DNA from: Eggerthellaceae bacterium UBA5808
GTDB taxonomy: Bacteria > Actinomycetota > Coriobacteriia > Coriobacteriales > Eggerthellaceae
Direction of reading: 5' to 3'
DNA: 41,549 nt
Assembly (NCBI GenBank): GCA_002417975.1
Contig: DIDE01000110.1
Coordinates: 1-41,549 of the forward strand
A program made the position numbers and the translations under genes. The notes under the pieces were generated by a model, which worked only from the letters and a program-made list of their open reading frames with translations, was not told the origin of the DNA and did not search any database. Every line of letters starts with the position of its first letter. Position 1 is the stretch's first letter. Shown piece after piece: positions 1 through 7,803 of this stretch.

Positions 1-1565
1 AATATCTGAAATGTGCCGCCACTGCCATCTTGGGTGTCCAGAGAGAGCGCAGCCTGGGCTTCGTTCGAAAGCACGTTTCCATTAGCGTCGGTCAAAAGCG
101 CTTTCCATCCAGTTTGACCAACACATCCATCAATAGTGCTGTAATAATCCAGATTGGTGTTTCCTAAAAGCTTTGATAGTAAAGGGGTAAAAAATGAGGT
201 ACATGAACTGGGAACGGTGGAACAGATTGTACAACCTGGTGCCGTAAGATCGACCATTGTTGTACTGTAACTAGAAAAGCTTGCCATATTACCTTTCTCG
301 TTGCTTGCCCCAACAACAATGGCATAAGGAGAGTCGAGCGCGCCACATTTGACATCGCTCTTTACATCCGTGCCACTATTTCCCGCTGCAATCAACGAAA
401 TAATACCGGCTTTTCCAGCCTGGTTCACTAGATAATCAAAAACCGGATCAAACGTGCCACCACCCCAAGAATCGTTCGCTGCAACAAGGTTCACACCGGC
501 GATTTTTGCAGCAATCATATACTCGTACGAAGAGGCAGCACTTGCGGTGTCGACACCTCCAGAAGAATTGACCGCCTTTAAACCCATGATTTTCGTATGG
601 GAATTCGCACCGGATATACCCGCAATACCCGTTGCGTTATTGCTCTGTGCCGCAGCTATACCAGCACAATGTGTGCCATGGGATCCGTAATAAGAACTAT
701 CCGGCATAACATCGTAGCCACCATTAATAGCATTGAGGCCATGAGATCCAGCAGGACCTAGTCCCAGCGTACCGGGATTAGTCCACATCTGATTCTTTAA
801 ATCGGGATGGGTGTAGTCAACGCCGGAGTCTATGATGGCAATGACGTTGTCCCCCAAGGATGTCTTCCCTTCGGCGTCAAAGGCAGATCCATAGGATACG
901 CCACCGTTTCCCACAAGGGCGCTTTGTATATCCAAAAGAGGATCGTCCGGAAGAGAGGACAGCTTATAGAGATAATTAGGACCAGCAACTTCTACGAAGT
1001 CCAAGGCTTCGAGCGTGTTAACCAAAGACATGGTGTCCATGCCATCCTTACTGACAAGCGCAACGCGCGTGTCAGATGCAGTCGCATTGAGCGCACTGTC
1101 ATCAGATTGGACCGACAAGATGTCATTTGCAGAAGCAGTAACTGCGGATTCCGTCTCATCAGCAGCTGAGAGATTCCAAGTCTTTCCAACCGAGAACCCG
1201 TTGTCGACGAGCACCGAAGCATCGTTATCAACCGATTGTATACTGAGGCCATTGACCGATTGTGCGCTCAGTACTCCCTCTGCTTCGGCTGTTTTGCACG
1301 AGGAGCCCGAAGAATGGTAGACAACCAGCGCTTCGCCTTCTACGTAGGAATCCGAATAGGAATTCGAAGATTCTGGCACGTCCGTGTCGCCACTCATTGT
1401 ATCTGCCTGAGCAGGTGATACGACGAGGGGAAGCATTCCCACCACCAAGACCAGCCCTAATACAACATTTCGTAGTATTGAGCCAACCGACCGAGGTCGT
1501 ACGCCGCTTGCGTTTTGGACTAGAAAGTCTTGGATGAATCCATGAATACGAGTAGCAGGCTTCAT
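1..1565 (-). CDS. Subtilisin-like exported serine protease (S8), 3' end cut by window edge
   Basis: The frame is open from an ATG at 1565 to the left edge (about 521 codons). A GAGAGG ribosome site lies about 7 nt upstream. The N-terminus has a long basic leader, then a hydrophobic stretch ending in SPAQA, which fits a signal peptide. A propeptide-like region of about 190 residues follows. The catalytic Asp is in IDSGVDYTHPDL (D246), the catalytic His in GSHGTHCAGI (H296), and the oxyanion Asn in AAGNSG (N396). The APG strand is present, but the nucleophile motif (GTSMAAP type) has not appeared by the edge, because about 70 residues are inserted after STVP. This is an S8 family endopeptidase, probably cell-surface or secreted. 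Substrate, C-terminal domains and wall anchor cannot be seen. Confidence 0.9.
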   Translation of the reverse strand, partial: MKPATRIHGFIQDFLVQNASGVRPRSVGSILRNVVLGLVLVVGMLPLVVSPAQADTMSGDTDVPESSNSYSDSYVEGEALVVYHSSGSSCKTAEAEGVLSAQSVNGLSIQSVDNDASVLVDNGFSVGKTWNLSAADETESAVTASANDILSVQSDDSALNATASDTRVALVSKDGMDTMSLVNTLEALDFVEVAGPNYLYKLSSLPDDPLLDIQSALVGNGGVSYGSAFDAEGKTSLGDNVIAIIDSGVDYTHPDLKNQMWTNPGTLGLGPAGSHGLNAINGGYDVMPDSSYYGSHGTHCAGIAAAQSNNATGIAGISGANSHTKIMGLKAVNSSGGVDTASAASSYEYMIAAKIAGVNLVAANDSWGGGTFDPVFDYLVNQAGKAGIISLIAAGNSGTDVKSDVKCGALDSPYAIVVGASNEKGNMASFSSYSTTMVDLTAPGCTICSTVPSSCTSFFTPLLSKLLGNTNLDYYSTIDGCVGQTGWKALLTDANGNVLSNEAQAALSLDTQDGSGGTFQI

Positions 1566-1603
1566 AAGATATCCTCTCGCCAATGGACGAAAAAATTCTA
1601 TAA

Positions 1604-1753
1604 CTCATTCTATCAGTAAAGCACCGAGACAGCTTATATGCTTTTTCCTATCGCTGGACGCTCTTTATCTTCTTTAGGCGCGCCTCCGCCCGCTTCCTTG
1701 CCGAGCTGAATGCCGACAACGAAACCATGCACAAATTGATTGAAGATGAATAA
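1604..1753 (+). pseudogene. Possible 3' remnant of a lost gene
   Basis: An open frame without a start codon ends at TAA 1751-1753. Its last 25 codons read like a normal hydrophilic protein C-terminus (RFLAELNADNETMHKLIEDE). There is no ribosome site and no upstream gene in this frame. It may be the tail of a deleted gene between the protease and the ATPase, or a chance frame. The family was not recognised. Confidence 0.2.
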
Positions 1754-1837
1754 GCAATAAGTCTAGCCCAAAGCGTCTGAAGACCATAGGTTCTATGATA
1801 AAATTCTATTTACAAAAAACGTTGTGGTTAACATATT

Positions 1838-3109
1838 ATGAAAGTAGATACCGCAATGGAGTATACAAGAGAAACATATTTATCAAAGCTGGTTTCAAAC
1901 ATGAACTCCAACCAGGTAAAGGTGATCACCGGTATACGTCGATGCGGAAAGTCGTATTTGCTTAATACGCTCTTTAAGCGTTATCTACTTAATTCAAACG
2001 TCCCAAAAGACCATATCGTGCAGATGGATTTCGATGGATTTAGAAACAAACAATTTAGGGACCCGGCTACATTTCTGTCCTTTATTGATGGGTACATCAC
2101 AGACGACAGCCAGTATTATCTTCTTCTTGATGAGGTCCAACTACTCGATGAATTTGCTGAAGTACTTAATGACCTTATCCGCATGGATAACGTTGACATC
2201 TTTGTCACTGGCAGCAATGCCCATCTTCTGACGAAGGACGTCATCACTGAATTTCGTGGACGAGGAACGGAAATACCTATGAGACCATTAAGCTTCTTGG
2301 AGTTCATGGAAGGTTTCAAGGGCGATCGACGAGATGGATATGAAGAATACTCAATGTATGGAGGACTACCGATCGTCACGCAATTGAAAAGCCCCAAAGA
2401 GAAGTCGGAGTATTTGGAGAACGTATATGAGGAGACGTATATTCGCGACATCGTAGAACGTAACGGCATACGCAATGCGAATGACTTCGAGGACATAGTA
2501 AATGTACTATGCTCAAATATCGGATGTCTTACAAACCCAACAAAAATATCCAACACCTTTAAAAGCGTAAAAAAATCTGGTATAAGCCGAGCAACAACCG
2601 AAAACTATATTAGTTATCTGGAGGATTCATTCCTCTTTGAAAAAGCGGTGCGCTTCGATGTTAAAGGACGCAGGCATATAGGCGCAGACGCCAAATACTA
2701 CGCAAGCGATCTGGGACTTCGCAATGCCCGGATGAACTTCAGGCAATATGAGCAAACCCATGTGCTCGAAAATGTTATATACAACGAACTACGTAGCCGA
2801 GGATATGGGGTAGATGTCGGAGTGGTACCTGCGCAGTGCAAAGGCAAGGATGGCAAAATAAAGAGAGCCAACTTCGAGATAGACTTCGTATGCAATAGTG
2901 GCAGCCAACGTTATTACGTACAGTCTGCTTTTGCTTTGCCCACTAGAGAAAAAGTTGAGCAAGAACAAGCATCGCTTGTTAGAGTGAACGATTATTTCAA
3001 GAAGATTATTATCACCAAAGATGGACCCGCACCCTATCATAACGAAGAAGGCATTCTCTTGCTAAACGTATACGATTTTCTTTTAAACCCAAAAGCTCTT
3101 GAACTATGA
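1838..3109 (+). CDS. AAA ATPase with DUF4143-type C-terminal domain
   Basis: 423 residues. Walker A is GIRRCGKS (residues 32-39). Walker B is LLLDEVQ (D98, E99), followed by a TGSNA sensor-like segment and a conserved FLEF/YGGLP region typical of the AAA_14/DUF4143 family. The C-terminal domain has a PD-(D/E)xK-like core (EIDFVC followed by YYVQ) found in these proteins. Physiological roles are unknown; these ATPases are common, often strain-variable and frequently present in several paralogues. No good ribosome site is visible, so the start could be the ATG at 1856 instead. It is convergent with the thioredoxin gene at 3152. A more distant relative with a different Walker A lies at 16323. 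Confidence 0.88.
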   Translation: MKVDTAMEYTRETYLSKLVSNMNSNQVKVITGIRRCGKSYLLNTLFKRYLLNSNVPKDHIVQMDFDGFRNKQFRDPATFLSFIDGYITDDSQYYLLLDEVQLLDEFAEVLNDLIRMDNVDIFVTGSNAHLLTKDVITEFRGRGTEIPMRPLSFLEFMEGFKGDRRDGYEEYSMYGGLPIVTQLKSPKEKSEYLENVYEETYIRDIVERNGIRNANDFEDIVNVLCSNIGCLTNPTKISNTFKSVKKSGISRATTENYISYLEDSFLFEKAVRFDVKGRRHIGADAKYYASDLGLRNARMNFRQYEQTHVLENVIYNELRSRGYGVDVGVVPAQCKGKDGKIKRANFEIDFVCNSGSQRYYVQSAFALPTREKVEQEQASLVRVNDYFKKIIITKDGPAPYHNEEGILLLNVYDFLLNPKALEL

Positions 3110-3151
3110 GCATAATCAAAAGTGCAAAAAATAGCGCGTACCCTTAGGCAA

Positions 3152-3409
3152 TCATTTATCGTCAGATGCTTTCTCGATTAATGTAACGATCGCCTCAGGC
3201 ACAAGTACCCTACCGCTCGAAACTACCTTACCGTCAATCGCAAGCGCTGGGGTGCTCATGATACCCGCAGCAGCTATAGCAGCAATATCAGTAACGTAGT
3301 CGACACTCGTAGGTACACTCATCTTTTGCGCAGCTTCAAGTGCGTTGGCATGCAGCTGCTCGCACTTCTTACAACCAGTCCCGTACACCACGATCTTCTT
3401 CTCTTCCAT
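3152..3409 (-). CDS. Small thioredoxin-fold protein (CxxC), partner of ArsP-type permease
   Basis: 85 residues, starting MEEKKIVVYGTGCKKC. The ATG at 3409 is chosen over the longer frame because AAGGAG sits 8 nt upstream. The active-site-like C-K-K-C follows the first beta strand, and a cis-Pro-type STPAL segment follows later, as in the Thioredoxin_3 / 'redox-active disulfide protein 2' family. It lies 23 bp behind the COG0701 permease. These two families are very often neighbours, and the thioredoxin is thought to serve thiol or metalloid chemistry at the permease. It is the last gene of the ArsR-controlled group. The exact substrate is not known. Confidence 0.9.
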   Translation of the reverse strand: MEEKKIVVYGTGCKKCEQLHANALEAAQKMSVPTSVDYVTDIAAIAAAGIMSTPALAIDGKVVSSGRVLVPEAIVTLIEKASDDK

Positions 3410-3432
3410 CTTTTTTCTCCTTTTCTGCCCCT

Positions 3433-4446
3433 CTAAATAAGGAACATCCCAAATGCATTCAATGCATAACCGCATATAATCACACCGGCAATAACGACGC
3501 CGATGAATATGCCCATAAGCTTGCCAGACACGACCTTCTTCAGCATGACAAGCGAAGGAATCGAGAGTACCGTCACGCTCATCATAAACGAGACGACAGT
3601 GCCCACCCCTACGCCCTTAGCCACAAGTGCCTCGGCAATAGGCAGTGTGCCAAAAATGTCGGCGTAAACTGGCGCGCCAAGCAAGGTGGCAAGAATAACA
3701 GAGAAGGGATTATCACTACCGAGAATCATTTGAATAACCTCAGTGGGAATCCAGTTATGAATGAGCGCGCCTATGCCGACGCCAATCAGCACGTAGGGCC
3801 ACACCTTCCCGACAATCTGTTTGACTTGTTCCCATGCATAGTCAATACGATCGCGGCGCGTAAGTGCAGATTCTTCATCGTCGGTTTCTACAAGCGCCCC
3901 TTCACGCACGAATGCAGGTATTTCGCCCTCAAGATGCATCCGATCCATCAGTGATCCGCCTACTACAGCAATTACCAGTCCCAATACCACATAGGTAATG
4001 GCAATCCTCCAGTTAAAGACGCTAGCCAAAAGGATGAGCGAAGCCAAATCAACCATGGGGCTCGATATAAGAAATGAAAAGGTTACGCCAACGGGAAGCC
4101 CCGCCTTGGTAAAGCCAATAAACAATGGAATAGATGAGCAAGAACAAAACGGAGTGATAGTTCCCATGAGAGCACCAGCAATGTTCGCCCAGATTCCATG
4201 TAAGTGTCCGAGAATACGCCGTGTACGCTCAGGTGGAAAATAGCTCTGGACGTAGCTTATCAAGAAGATCACGACCACCAGTAGAATGGCAATCTTTGTA
4301 GTGTCGTAGCAAAAGAAGAGAATGCTACCTCCCACGCGACTATCAACGTCGAGGCCCACCTGTGCAAGGACCCAGCTGAAGAAATCGTTTAGCCACGTCA
4401 TCTTTAATAGCGCATCGTTGATTGCCTCGAACACTATCTTCCCCAT
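3433..4446 (-). CDS. COG0701/UPF0718 permease (ArsP-like)
   Basis: 337 residues with about eight hydrophobic segments and a charged central loop (roughly residues 165-190). The signature TPFCSCSSIPLF is visible around residues 110-125 and recurs in a related form (APVYADIFGTLPIAEAL) in the second half. The family includes ArsP, which exports trivalent organoarsenicals; other members have unknown substrates. Context (ArsR upstream, CxxC thioredoxin downstream) supports metalloid efflux. The start at 4446 has no clear Shine-Dalgarno sequence, and an operator ends only 5 nt upstream of the ATG, so translation could instead begin at Met16 (MTWLNDFF). Confidence 0.88.
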   Translation of the reverse strand: MGKIVFEAINDALLKMTWLNDFFSWVLAQVGLDVDSRVGGSILFFCYDTTKIAILLVVVIFLISYVQSYFPPERTRRILGHLHGIWANIAGALMGTITPFCSCSSIPLFIGFTKAGLPVGVTFSFLISSPMVDLASLILLASVFNWRIAITYVVLGLVIAVVGGSLMDRMHLEGEIPAFVREGALVETDDEESALTRRDRIDYAWEQVKQIVGKVWPYVLIGVGIGALIHNWIPTEVIQMILGSDNPFSVILATLLGAPVYADIFGTLPIAEALVAKGVGVGTVVSFMMSVTVLSIPSLVMLKKVVSGKLMGIFIGVVIAGVIICGYALNAFGMFLI

Positions 4447-4451
4447 CTCAA

Positions 4452-4467
4452 ATCAATAAAAATTGAT
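4452..4467. promoter_or_regulatory. Probable ArsR operator 2 (permease promoter)
   Basis: Perfect inverted repeat ATCAAT-AAAA-ATTGAT immediately upstream of the permease start. It shares the ATCAA-N6-TTGAT layout with the operator upstream of arsR at 4868-4883. Two sites of the same spacing in one locus support a common repressor. Confidence 0.6.
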
Positions 4468-4476
4468 ATATGCCCT

Positions 4477-4499
4477 TTAAGAAAAGCCGCTGTTGCGGC
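4477..4499 (-). terminator. Intrinsic terminator between arsR and permease
   Basis: On the minus strand GCCGC-AACA-GCGGC is followed by TTTTCTT. It would end or attenuate the arsR transcript before the second operator and the permease gene. Confidence 0.65.
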
Positions 4500-4535
4500 C
4501 GTCCCTTCCATCCCCCCTATTAGACAAGAGCGTTT

Positions 4536-4850
4536 CTAATTGCAGCGCCCCTTGGAACAATTCGAGGTGCCTGGCTTCACTTGCGTCAACCGGTCAAGCA
4601 ACGCCATGGCATCGGCGCGACCCCTCTCGCTAATGCGATAATGCATCCATTTGCCTTCCGTCCACGATTCAACCACGCCCGACTGGCAAAGGACCTTCAT
4701 ATGATGTGAAAGATTGGATTGAGTAATGTCAATATGTTCTTGCAGGTCGCATGCACACTTTTCACCCGTGCGAAGGCGTTCAAGAATCTGTAGTCGATAC
4801 TCGTTGCAAAAAGCCTTAAAAACCCGTGCATCCTTTTCGTAATCGTTCAT
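4536..4850 (-). CDS. arsR: ArsR/SmtB-family metalloid-responsive repressor
   Basis: 104 residues. A winged helix-turn-helix runs over about residues 10-85 (DITQSNLSHHMKVLCQSGVV is the recognition region). The metal site is visible: CAC-D-L in TGEKCACDLQ corresponds to the CVC motif of arsenic-type ArsR, and a C-terminal SNCSKGRC tail supplies two more cysteines. This pattern fits As(III)/Sb(III) sensing, although a C-terminal Cys pair is also used in other ArsR subtypes. GAGGAG lies 9 nt upstream of the ATG. It heads the locus with the permease and thioredoxin genes, and is probably autoregulated through the palindrome at 4866-4885. Confidence 0.92.
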   Translation of the reverse strand: MNDYEKDARVFKAFCNEYRLQILERLRTGEKCACDLQEHIDITQSNLSHHMKVLCQSGVVESWTEGKWMHYRISERGRADAMALLDRLTQVKPGTSNCSKGRCN

Positions 4851-4865
4851 CAGGTTTAACTCCTC

Positions 4866-4885
4866 ATATCAAATTATTTTGATAT
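4866..4885. promoter_or_regulatory. Probable ArsR operator 1 (arsR promoter)
   Basis: Perfect inverted repeat ATATCAAA-TTAT-TTTGATAT between the -10 region and the arsR ribosome site. Its core ATCAA-N6-TTGAT matches the second site at 4452-4467. Confidence 0.65.
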
Positions 4886-4912
4886 ATTAATCATGTCAGA
4901 CACTACTGTCAA
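4884..4912 (-). promoter_or_regulatory. arsR promoter
   Basis: Minus-strand TTGACA (4912-4907), 17-nt spacer, then TAATAT (4889-4884). The -10 abuts the operator, so a bound repressor would block open-complex formation or initiation. Confidence 0.6.
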
Positions 4913-4927
4913 TGACTATATAGTCAT
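4912..4927. promoter_or_regulatory. Perfect 16-bp palindrome upstream of arsR
   Basis: ATGACTATATAGTCAT overlaps the first base of the arsR -35 box and is unlike the ArsR operators. It could bind another regulator of the ars genes or of the unknown gene at 5081. Function unproven. Confidence 0.35.
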
Positions 4928-5080
4928 CACTGAGTCAAACAGTGAGCTAAGATGATTCCAAAGAGAGATACAGCGATCTAGCTCAAAATCCATTTTGAAT
5001 AGCAAAGATCAAAATAATATGATAATTCGCTAGACAGCATGAGCTAATACTTCCGTCAGAGACAGCAGGGAGATAGAACA

Positions 5081-5863
5081 ATGAGCATCGGATACAGACG
5101 ATTCACTATGGAGGCACATGGTATCCTAAATTTTTTTCTCGCTTGCGACCTCGATGAAGGACGCTTACGCTACTGGCCATCCGTAGCGTCCAACTCATAT
5201 GCACCCTTGATGTTTAGCAAAAACCTCGACGAAAGATCCCGCGCTCACAGTATCGCTACTGCTATGGACGAAAACGCATACTGTATAGGAATAGAGCTCT
5301 CGGAAGAAAACATTTCTTATCTGGGGAAGTTGCTTTCAACAGACAATATTGAAAGTATGCGTGGTATCAACGATACGTATATGCATGACAAAACTGGCGG
5401 ATGGTGTTATCGCGACGGATGGCAGATCGACTTCTACGCTGAAAGTGATGACGGATCCCTGCCATGTTCACTTAGAGGAATCACCTATTGTTCCTTCGAT
5501 GATGACCAAGAAACCTTTGAACGGATCGAACGTTATATAGAACTTGAGATACTCCACGAATCCGCAAGTTCATTCCCTTACGCCATCAAAACGAAGATGA
5601 AGCCACGACAGGCGGACGACGTCGCAGCAGCCGCTATCTTGAAAGGGATTGAACCAATCGAGCAGATTCTGCAGCAAGGCAACGAGCGTCTTATCCGGTC
5701 TCTTGGAAAAGTAGAATGTAACAAGTTGTTGAAGTATAACTTCGTCGACGACACGTTCACGGTTTTCTTCGGAAACATGAGGACTAAAGCATACAATCTT
5801 TGCGAAACCCCAAACTGCATATCCATTTTTGGAAAGGAACACGTCTTTCATTCCGGTAAGTAG
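5081..5863 (+). CDS. Conserved-looking hypothetical protein, 260 aa
   Basis: Not recognised. The ATG has GGGAG about 9 nt upstream. The product is soluble and acidic, with no signal peptide or membrane segment. The central part contains aromatic- and Asp-rich stretches (GGWCYRDGWQIDFYAESDDG at about residues 105-125). The C-terminal half is likely helical (QADDVAAAAILKGIEPIEQI). It stands alone between the ars locus and a toxin-antitoxin pair, typical of accessory cargo. It could be an immunity or defence accessory protein, but nothing in the sequence proves this. Confidence 0.7.
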   Translation: MSIGYRRFTMEAHGILNFFLACDLDEGRLRYWPSVASNSYAPLMFSKNLDERSRAHSIATAMDENAYCIGIELSEENISYLGKLLSTDNIESMRGINDTYMHDKTGGWCYRDGWQIDFYAESDDGSLPCSLRGITYCSFDDDQETFERIERYIELEILHESASSFPYAIKTKMKPRQADDVAAAAILKGIEPIEQILQQGNERLIRSLGKVECNKLLKYNFVDDTFTVFFGNMRTKAYNLCETPNCISIFGKEHVFHSGK

Positions 5864-5994
5864 ACCGGTCGCGGCCGTATTAGCAGCAGACGGGAGGCTC
5901 GAGAGAATTTCGAAGTAATCGATTGGTCATAAGGTCATTAGATGTACCTAGTCTCGATACATAGGAAGGTATTTATAGTATTGAGTATATTTTC

Positions 5995-6013
5995 TAGCAT
6001 TCCATGCTATACT
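5995..6013 (+). promoter_or_regulatory. Extended -10 promoter with overlapping palindrome, antitoxin gene
   Basis: TAGCAT-TCC-ATGCTA (5995-6009) overlaps an extended -10, TGcTATACT (6006-6013), upstream of the DinJ-like gene. This fits autorepression by the antitoxin. No good -35 is present, as expected for an extended -10 promoter. Confidence 0.5.
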
Positions 6014-6062
6014 TATATCGTGTTACATTATAAGTCTTAGAGATGCACAATAGGAGGTTCTC

Positions 6063-6332
6063 ATGACTACAATGACAATTCGATGCGACGAATCCGACAA
6101 AGCGGCAGCAGTAAAAGTCGCCGAATATTACGGTTTTGATCTTTCCTCGGTAACACGTGCTCTATGGAAACAGATGGCTCGAACGCATCGCATTCCCCTA
6201 GACTTTGGCAATTACGAGCCAAATGCTGAAAGCCTTCACAGCATTCAGGAAGCAGAATCCATCATTGCTGCTGGAGGCACAGGAGCATCCTATGACTCCG
6301 GACGAAACTTACTTGATGCAGCAAGAAGCTGA
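6063..6332 (+). CDS. RelB/DinJ-family antitoxin
   Basis: 89 residues. The N-terminal ribbon-helix-helix (MTIRCDESDKAAAVKVAEYY, then GFDLSSVTRALWKQMART and an IPLDF segment) is the DinJ/RelB pattern. The disordered, Ala/Ser-rich C-terminus is where such antitoxins bind their toxin. TAGGAGG lies just upstream. The stop is 2 bp before the toxin start, the usual operon arrangement. The antitoxin looks intact, although its partner does not. It would repress its own promoter through the palindrome at 5995. Confidence 0.88.
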   Translation: MTTMTIRCDESDKAAAVKVAEYYGFDLSSVTRALWKQMARTHRIPLDFGNYEPNAESLHSIQEAESIIAAGGTGASYDSGRNLLDAARS

Positions 6333-6334
6333 AT

Positions 6335-6604
6335 ATGGCAAAGCTGAAAGCAGAATTTTCTCCTACCTTCAGACGAGATCTAAAAAAGCTCGATAAGCAG
6401 CATATTGACGATACTCCGTTAGCGCAGGTTATTGACCTTATTATCATCAATAGCCCCGAATCCCAAGACGAACTTTTTCGCTACCAAAATGATTTCTCTT
6501 ATACGTTTCATCACCTGTATAAGATTGTGAAATTTGGAGTCTTATTCCAATTTGCAGTATCGTTGCAACGATTCGAGCACAGCCATCACCAGCTCAGAAT
6601 TTAA
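6335..6604 (+). pseudogene. YafQ/RelE-type toxin with replaced C-terminal half, probably inactive
   Basis: The first 49 residues (MAKLKAEFSPTFRRDLKKLDK through ESQDELFR) fit the N-terminal half of actinobacterial YafQ-type endoribonucleases. After residue 49 the sequence changes to YQNDFSYTFHHLYKIV and ends at residue 89. It shows none of the expected WRGSxECHV, GDWLVIW or RTGSHDELF segments that carry the catalytic His/Asp and terminal His. The tail does contain FEHSHHQL, which could be a diverged end, but the middle does not align by eye. Most likely a recombination or indel event replaced the catalytic half, leaving an orphan antitoxin. A distinct small protein of the RelE fold is the alternative. 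Confidence 0.65.
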
Positions 6605-6694
6605 CACTGATAGACTTAGGAAGTTTATCAGTGAGCAGCCTAATTTGTCAGCAACGCGGCTCATGGATACTTTATTGGACGTAATTCAGCTACA

Positions 6695-7297
6695 TCACAT
6701 TTCATCCGCAATTTTAATGTATAGCATCATTTGTTTGTCATTTGCTTCGCTTATCAAGCTATCGTTTTTGCTCAATTCGGTTATCGTCTGAAGAACTTTG
6801 TTGGGTTCTCCAGATTCTAGACGAATCGCCAGCTGATCATGCATTTCTATTATTGGTTCTTCGTCTGACATAGGCAGCGTTTGTATAAGCACAGGCGTAA
6901 GGCTCATAGGTCTACTATTCATGTCGGCTTCCAACATTTTCTTTAAAAGATTAATCATTCGCTCATATCGATACAGATCCTCGTTTTGGAACTGCCCAAT
7001 TTCCTTGCGCAACACATCAAGCACCGTCTTCCCCGAAAACGTCGACTCTGACAAAAGGTTAAACGAATACACATCTTTGAAGTCATTAAAACATTGAGGA
7101 CAAACCCAAGTAAAGTCATCCAATGTCGAATAGCCGTTATGCTCGTCCCCATCTTGATCACTAAATGAGCGCCAGCAGAATTCACAATGTTCATGATCCC
7201 ATGTATCGGACCATTGAGCGAACTCATGAAAGTAGAATGTTTTACCCTTAAGATAATCCCCTTGACGGCGGATTCTCCAATCGTCTTCACTAACCAT
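6695..7297 (-). CDS. Hypothetical protein with a two-CxxC zinc-binding module
   Basis: 200 residues. The N-terminal domain has WDHEHCEFCWRSF (C38, C41) and FTWVCPQCFNDFKD (C66, C69), so a four-cysteine zinc site is likely. This layout (W-D-H-x-H-C-x2-C ... W-x-C-x2-C-F-x-D-F-K) resembles small conserved proteins of unknown function in Gram-positive bacteria, which I recall near toxin/immunity cassettes, but I cannot confirm the family. The C-terminal half is helical (residues 90-200). AGGGG is about 9 nt upstream of the ATG. The gene is single and faces the toxin remnant. Confidence 0.65.
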   Translation of the reverse strand: MVSEDDWRIRRQGDYLKGKTFYFHEFAQWSDTWDHEHCEFCWRSFSDQDGDEHNGYSTLDDFTWVCPQCFNDFKDVYSFNLLSESTFSGKTVLDVLRKEIGQFQNEDLYRYERMINLLKKMLEADMNSRPMSLTPVLIQTLPMSDEEPIIEMHDQLAIRLESGEPNKVLQTITELSKNDSLISEANDKQMMLYIKIADEM

Positions 7298-7694
7298 CGT
7301 GTTCAGTCCCCTGTCATTAAAAAGCTATATTCTTCAGATAAATCCCATTGAGCGATCATTCAAACAAGCACAGCTACGTGCTTGTATTCGATTCTATTCT
7401 TAATCAATCCATATAGACAGTTATTTATTTTGTTATGAGGATAATATTCAATTCAAAAGGCAATTGATGAAACGCGGTGGGATATGGACACTCCAGGATG
7501 TTTCTTATTAGATAAGACGATGCCTGGAAAACATTAAAGAAAGCTCATTCGACTTTTATCATCTCACTCATTAAGCACTATCACTTTATGCATTCAAATG
7601 CTGTCCCGTAATCGCTTTTGAATAGCAAATTGTAGCTACTTCCAGTACGCCAATGCATCTATTTAACCAGCTAAGAACAAAAAAGTTACTGGAA

Positions 7695-7766
7695 GGTACC
7701 TTATTTGCGCATAATGGCACCTTATTGGTACTGAATGTGTGCTTTTTGTACTCATCATGATAGAAT
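7695..7766 (+). promoter_or_regulatory. Putative promoter region of the giant surface protein
   Basis: A direct repeat GG(T/C)ACCTTATT at 7695 and 7716 is spaced 21 bp, two helical turns. An extended -10, TGaTAGAAT, follows at 7758-7766, about 38 nt before the start codon. The rest of the 500-nt gap from 7298 shows no other feature I could support. Confidence 0.35.
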
Positions 7767-7803
7767 CATCATATCTAAGGGCGTTGATAAAGGTGAGGAA
7801 ATC

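Noticed and set aside
454..1608. Several open frames on both strands (for example 454-690 plus, 807-1169 plus, 1228-1608 minus)
   Set aside because: They are shadows of the subtilase frame, which is continuous from 1565 to the left edge and carries the family motifs.
3340..3954. 204-codon plus-strand frame antisense to the thioredoxin and permease genes
   Set aside because: Composition is not protein-like and the opposite strand has two clear genes.
6534..6791. 85-codon plus-strand frame after the toxin remnant
   Set aside because: Overlaps the 3' end of the minus-strand zinc-module gene and does not restore the missing YafQ half in any frame.
7735..7803. Earlier start of the giant surface gene
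   Set aside because: The 23 extra codons precede a good GGTGAGG ribosome site and a proper signal peptide starting at 7804, and include the likely promoter.
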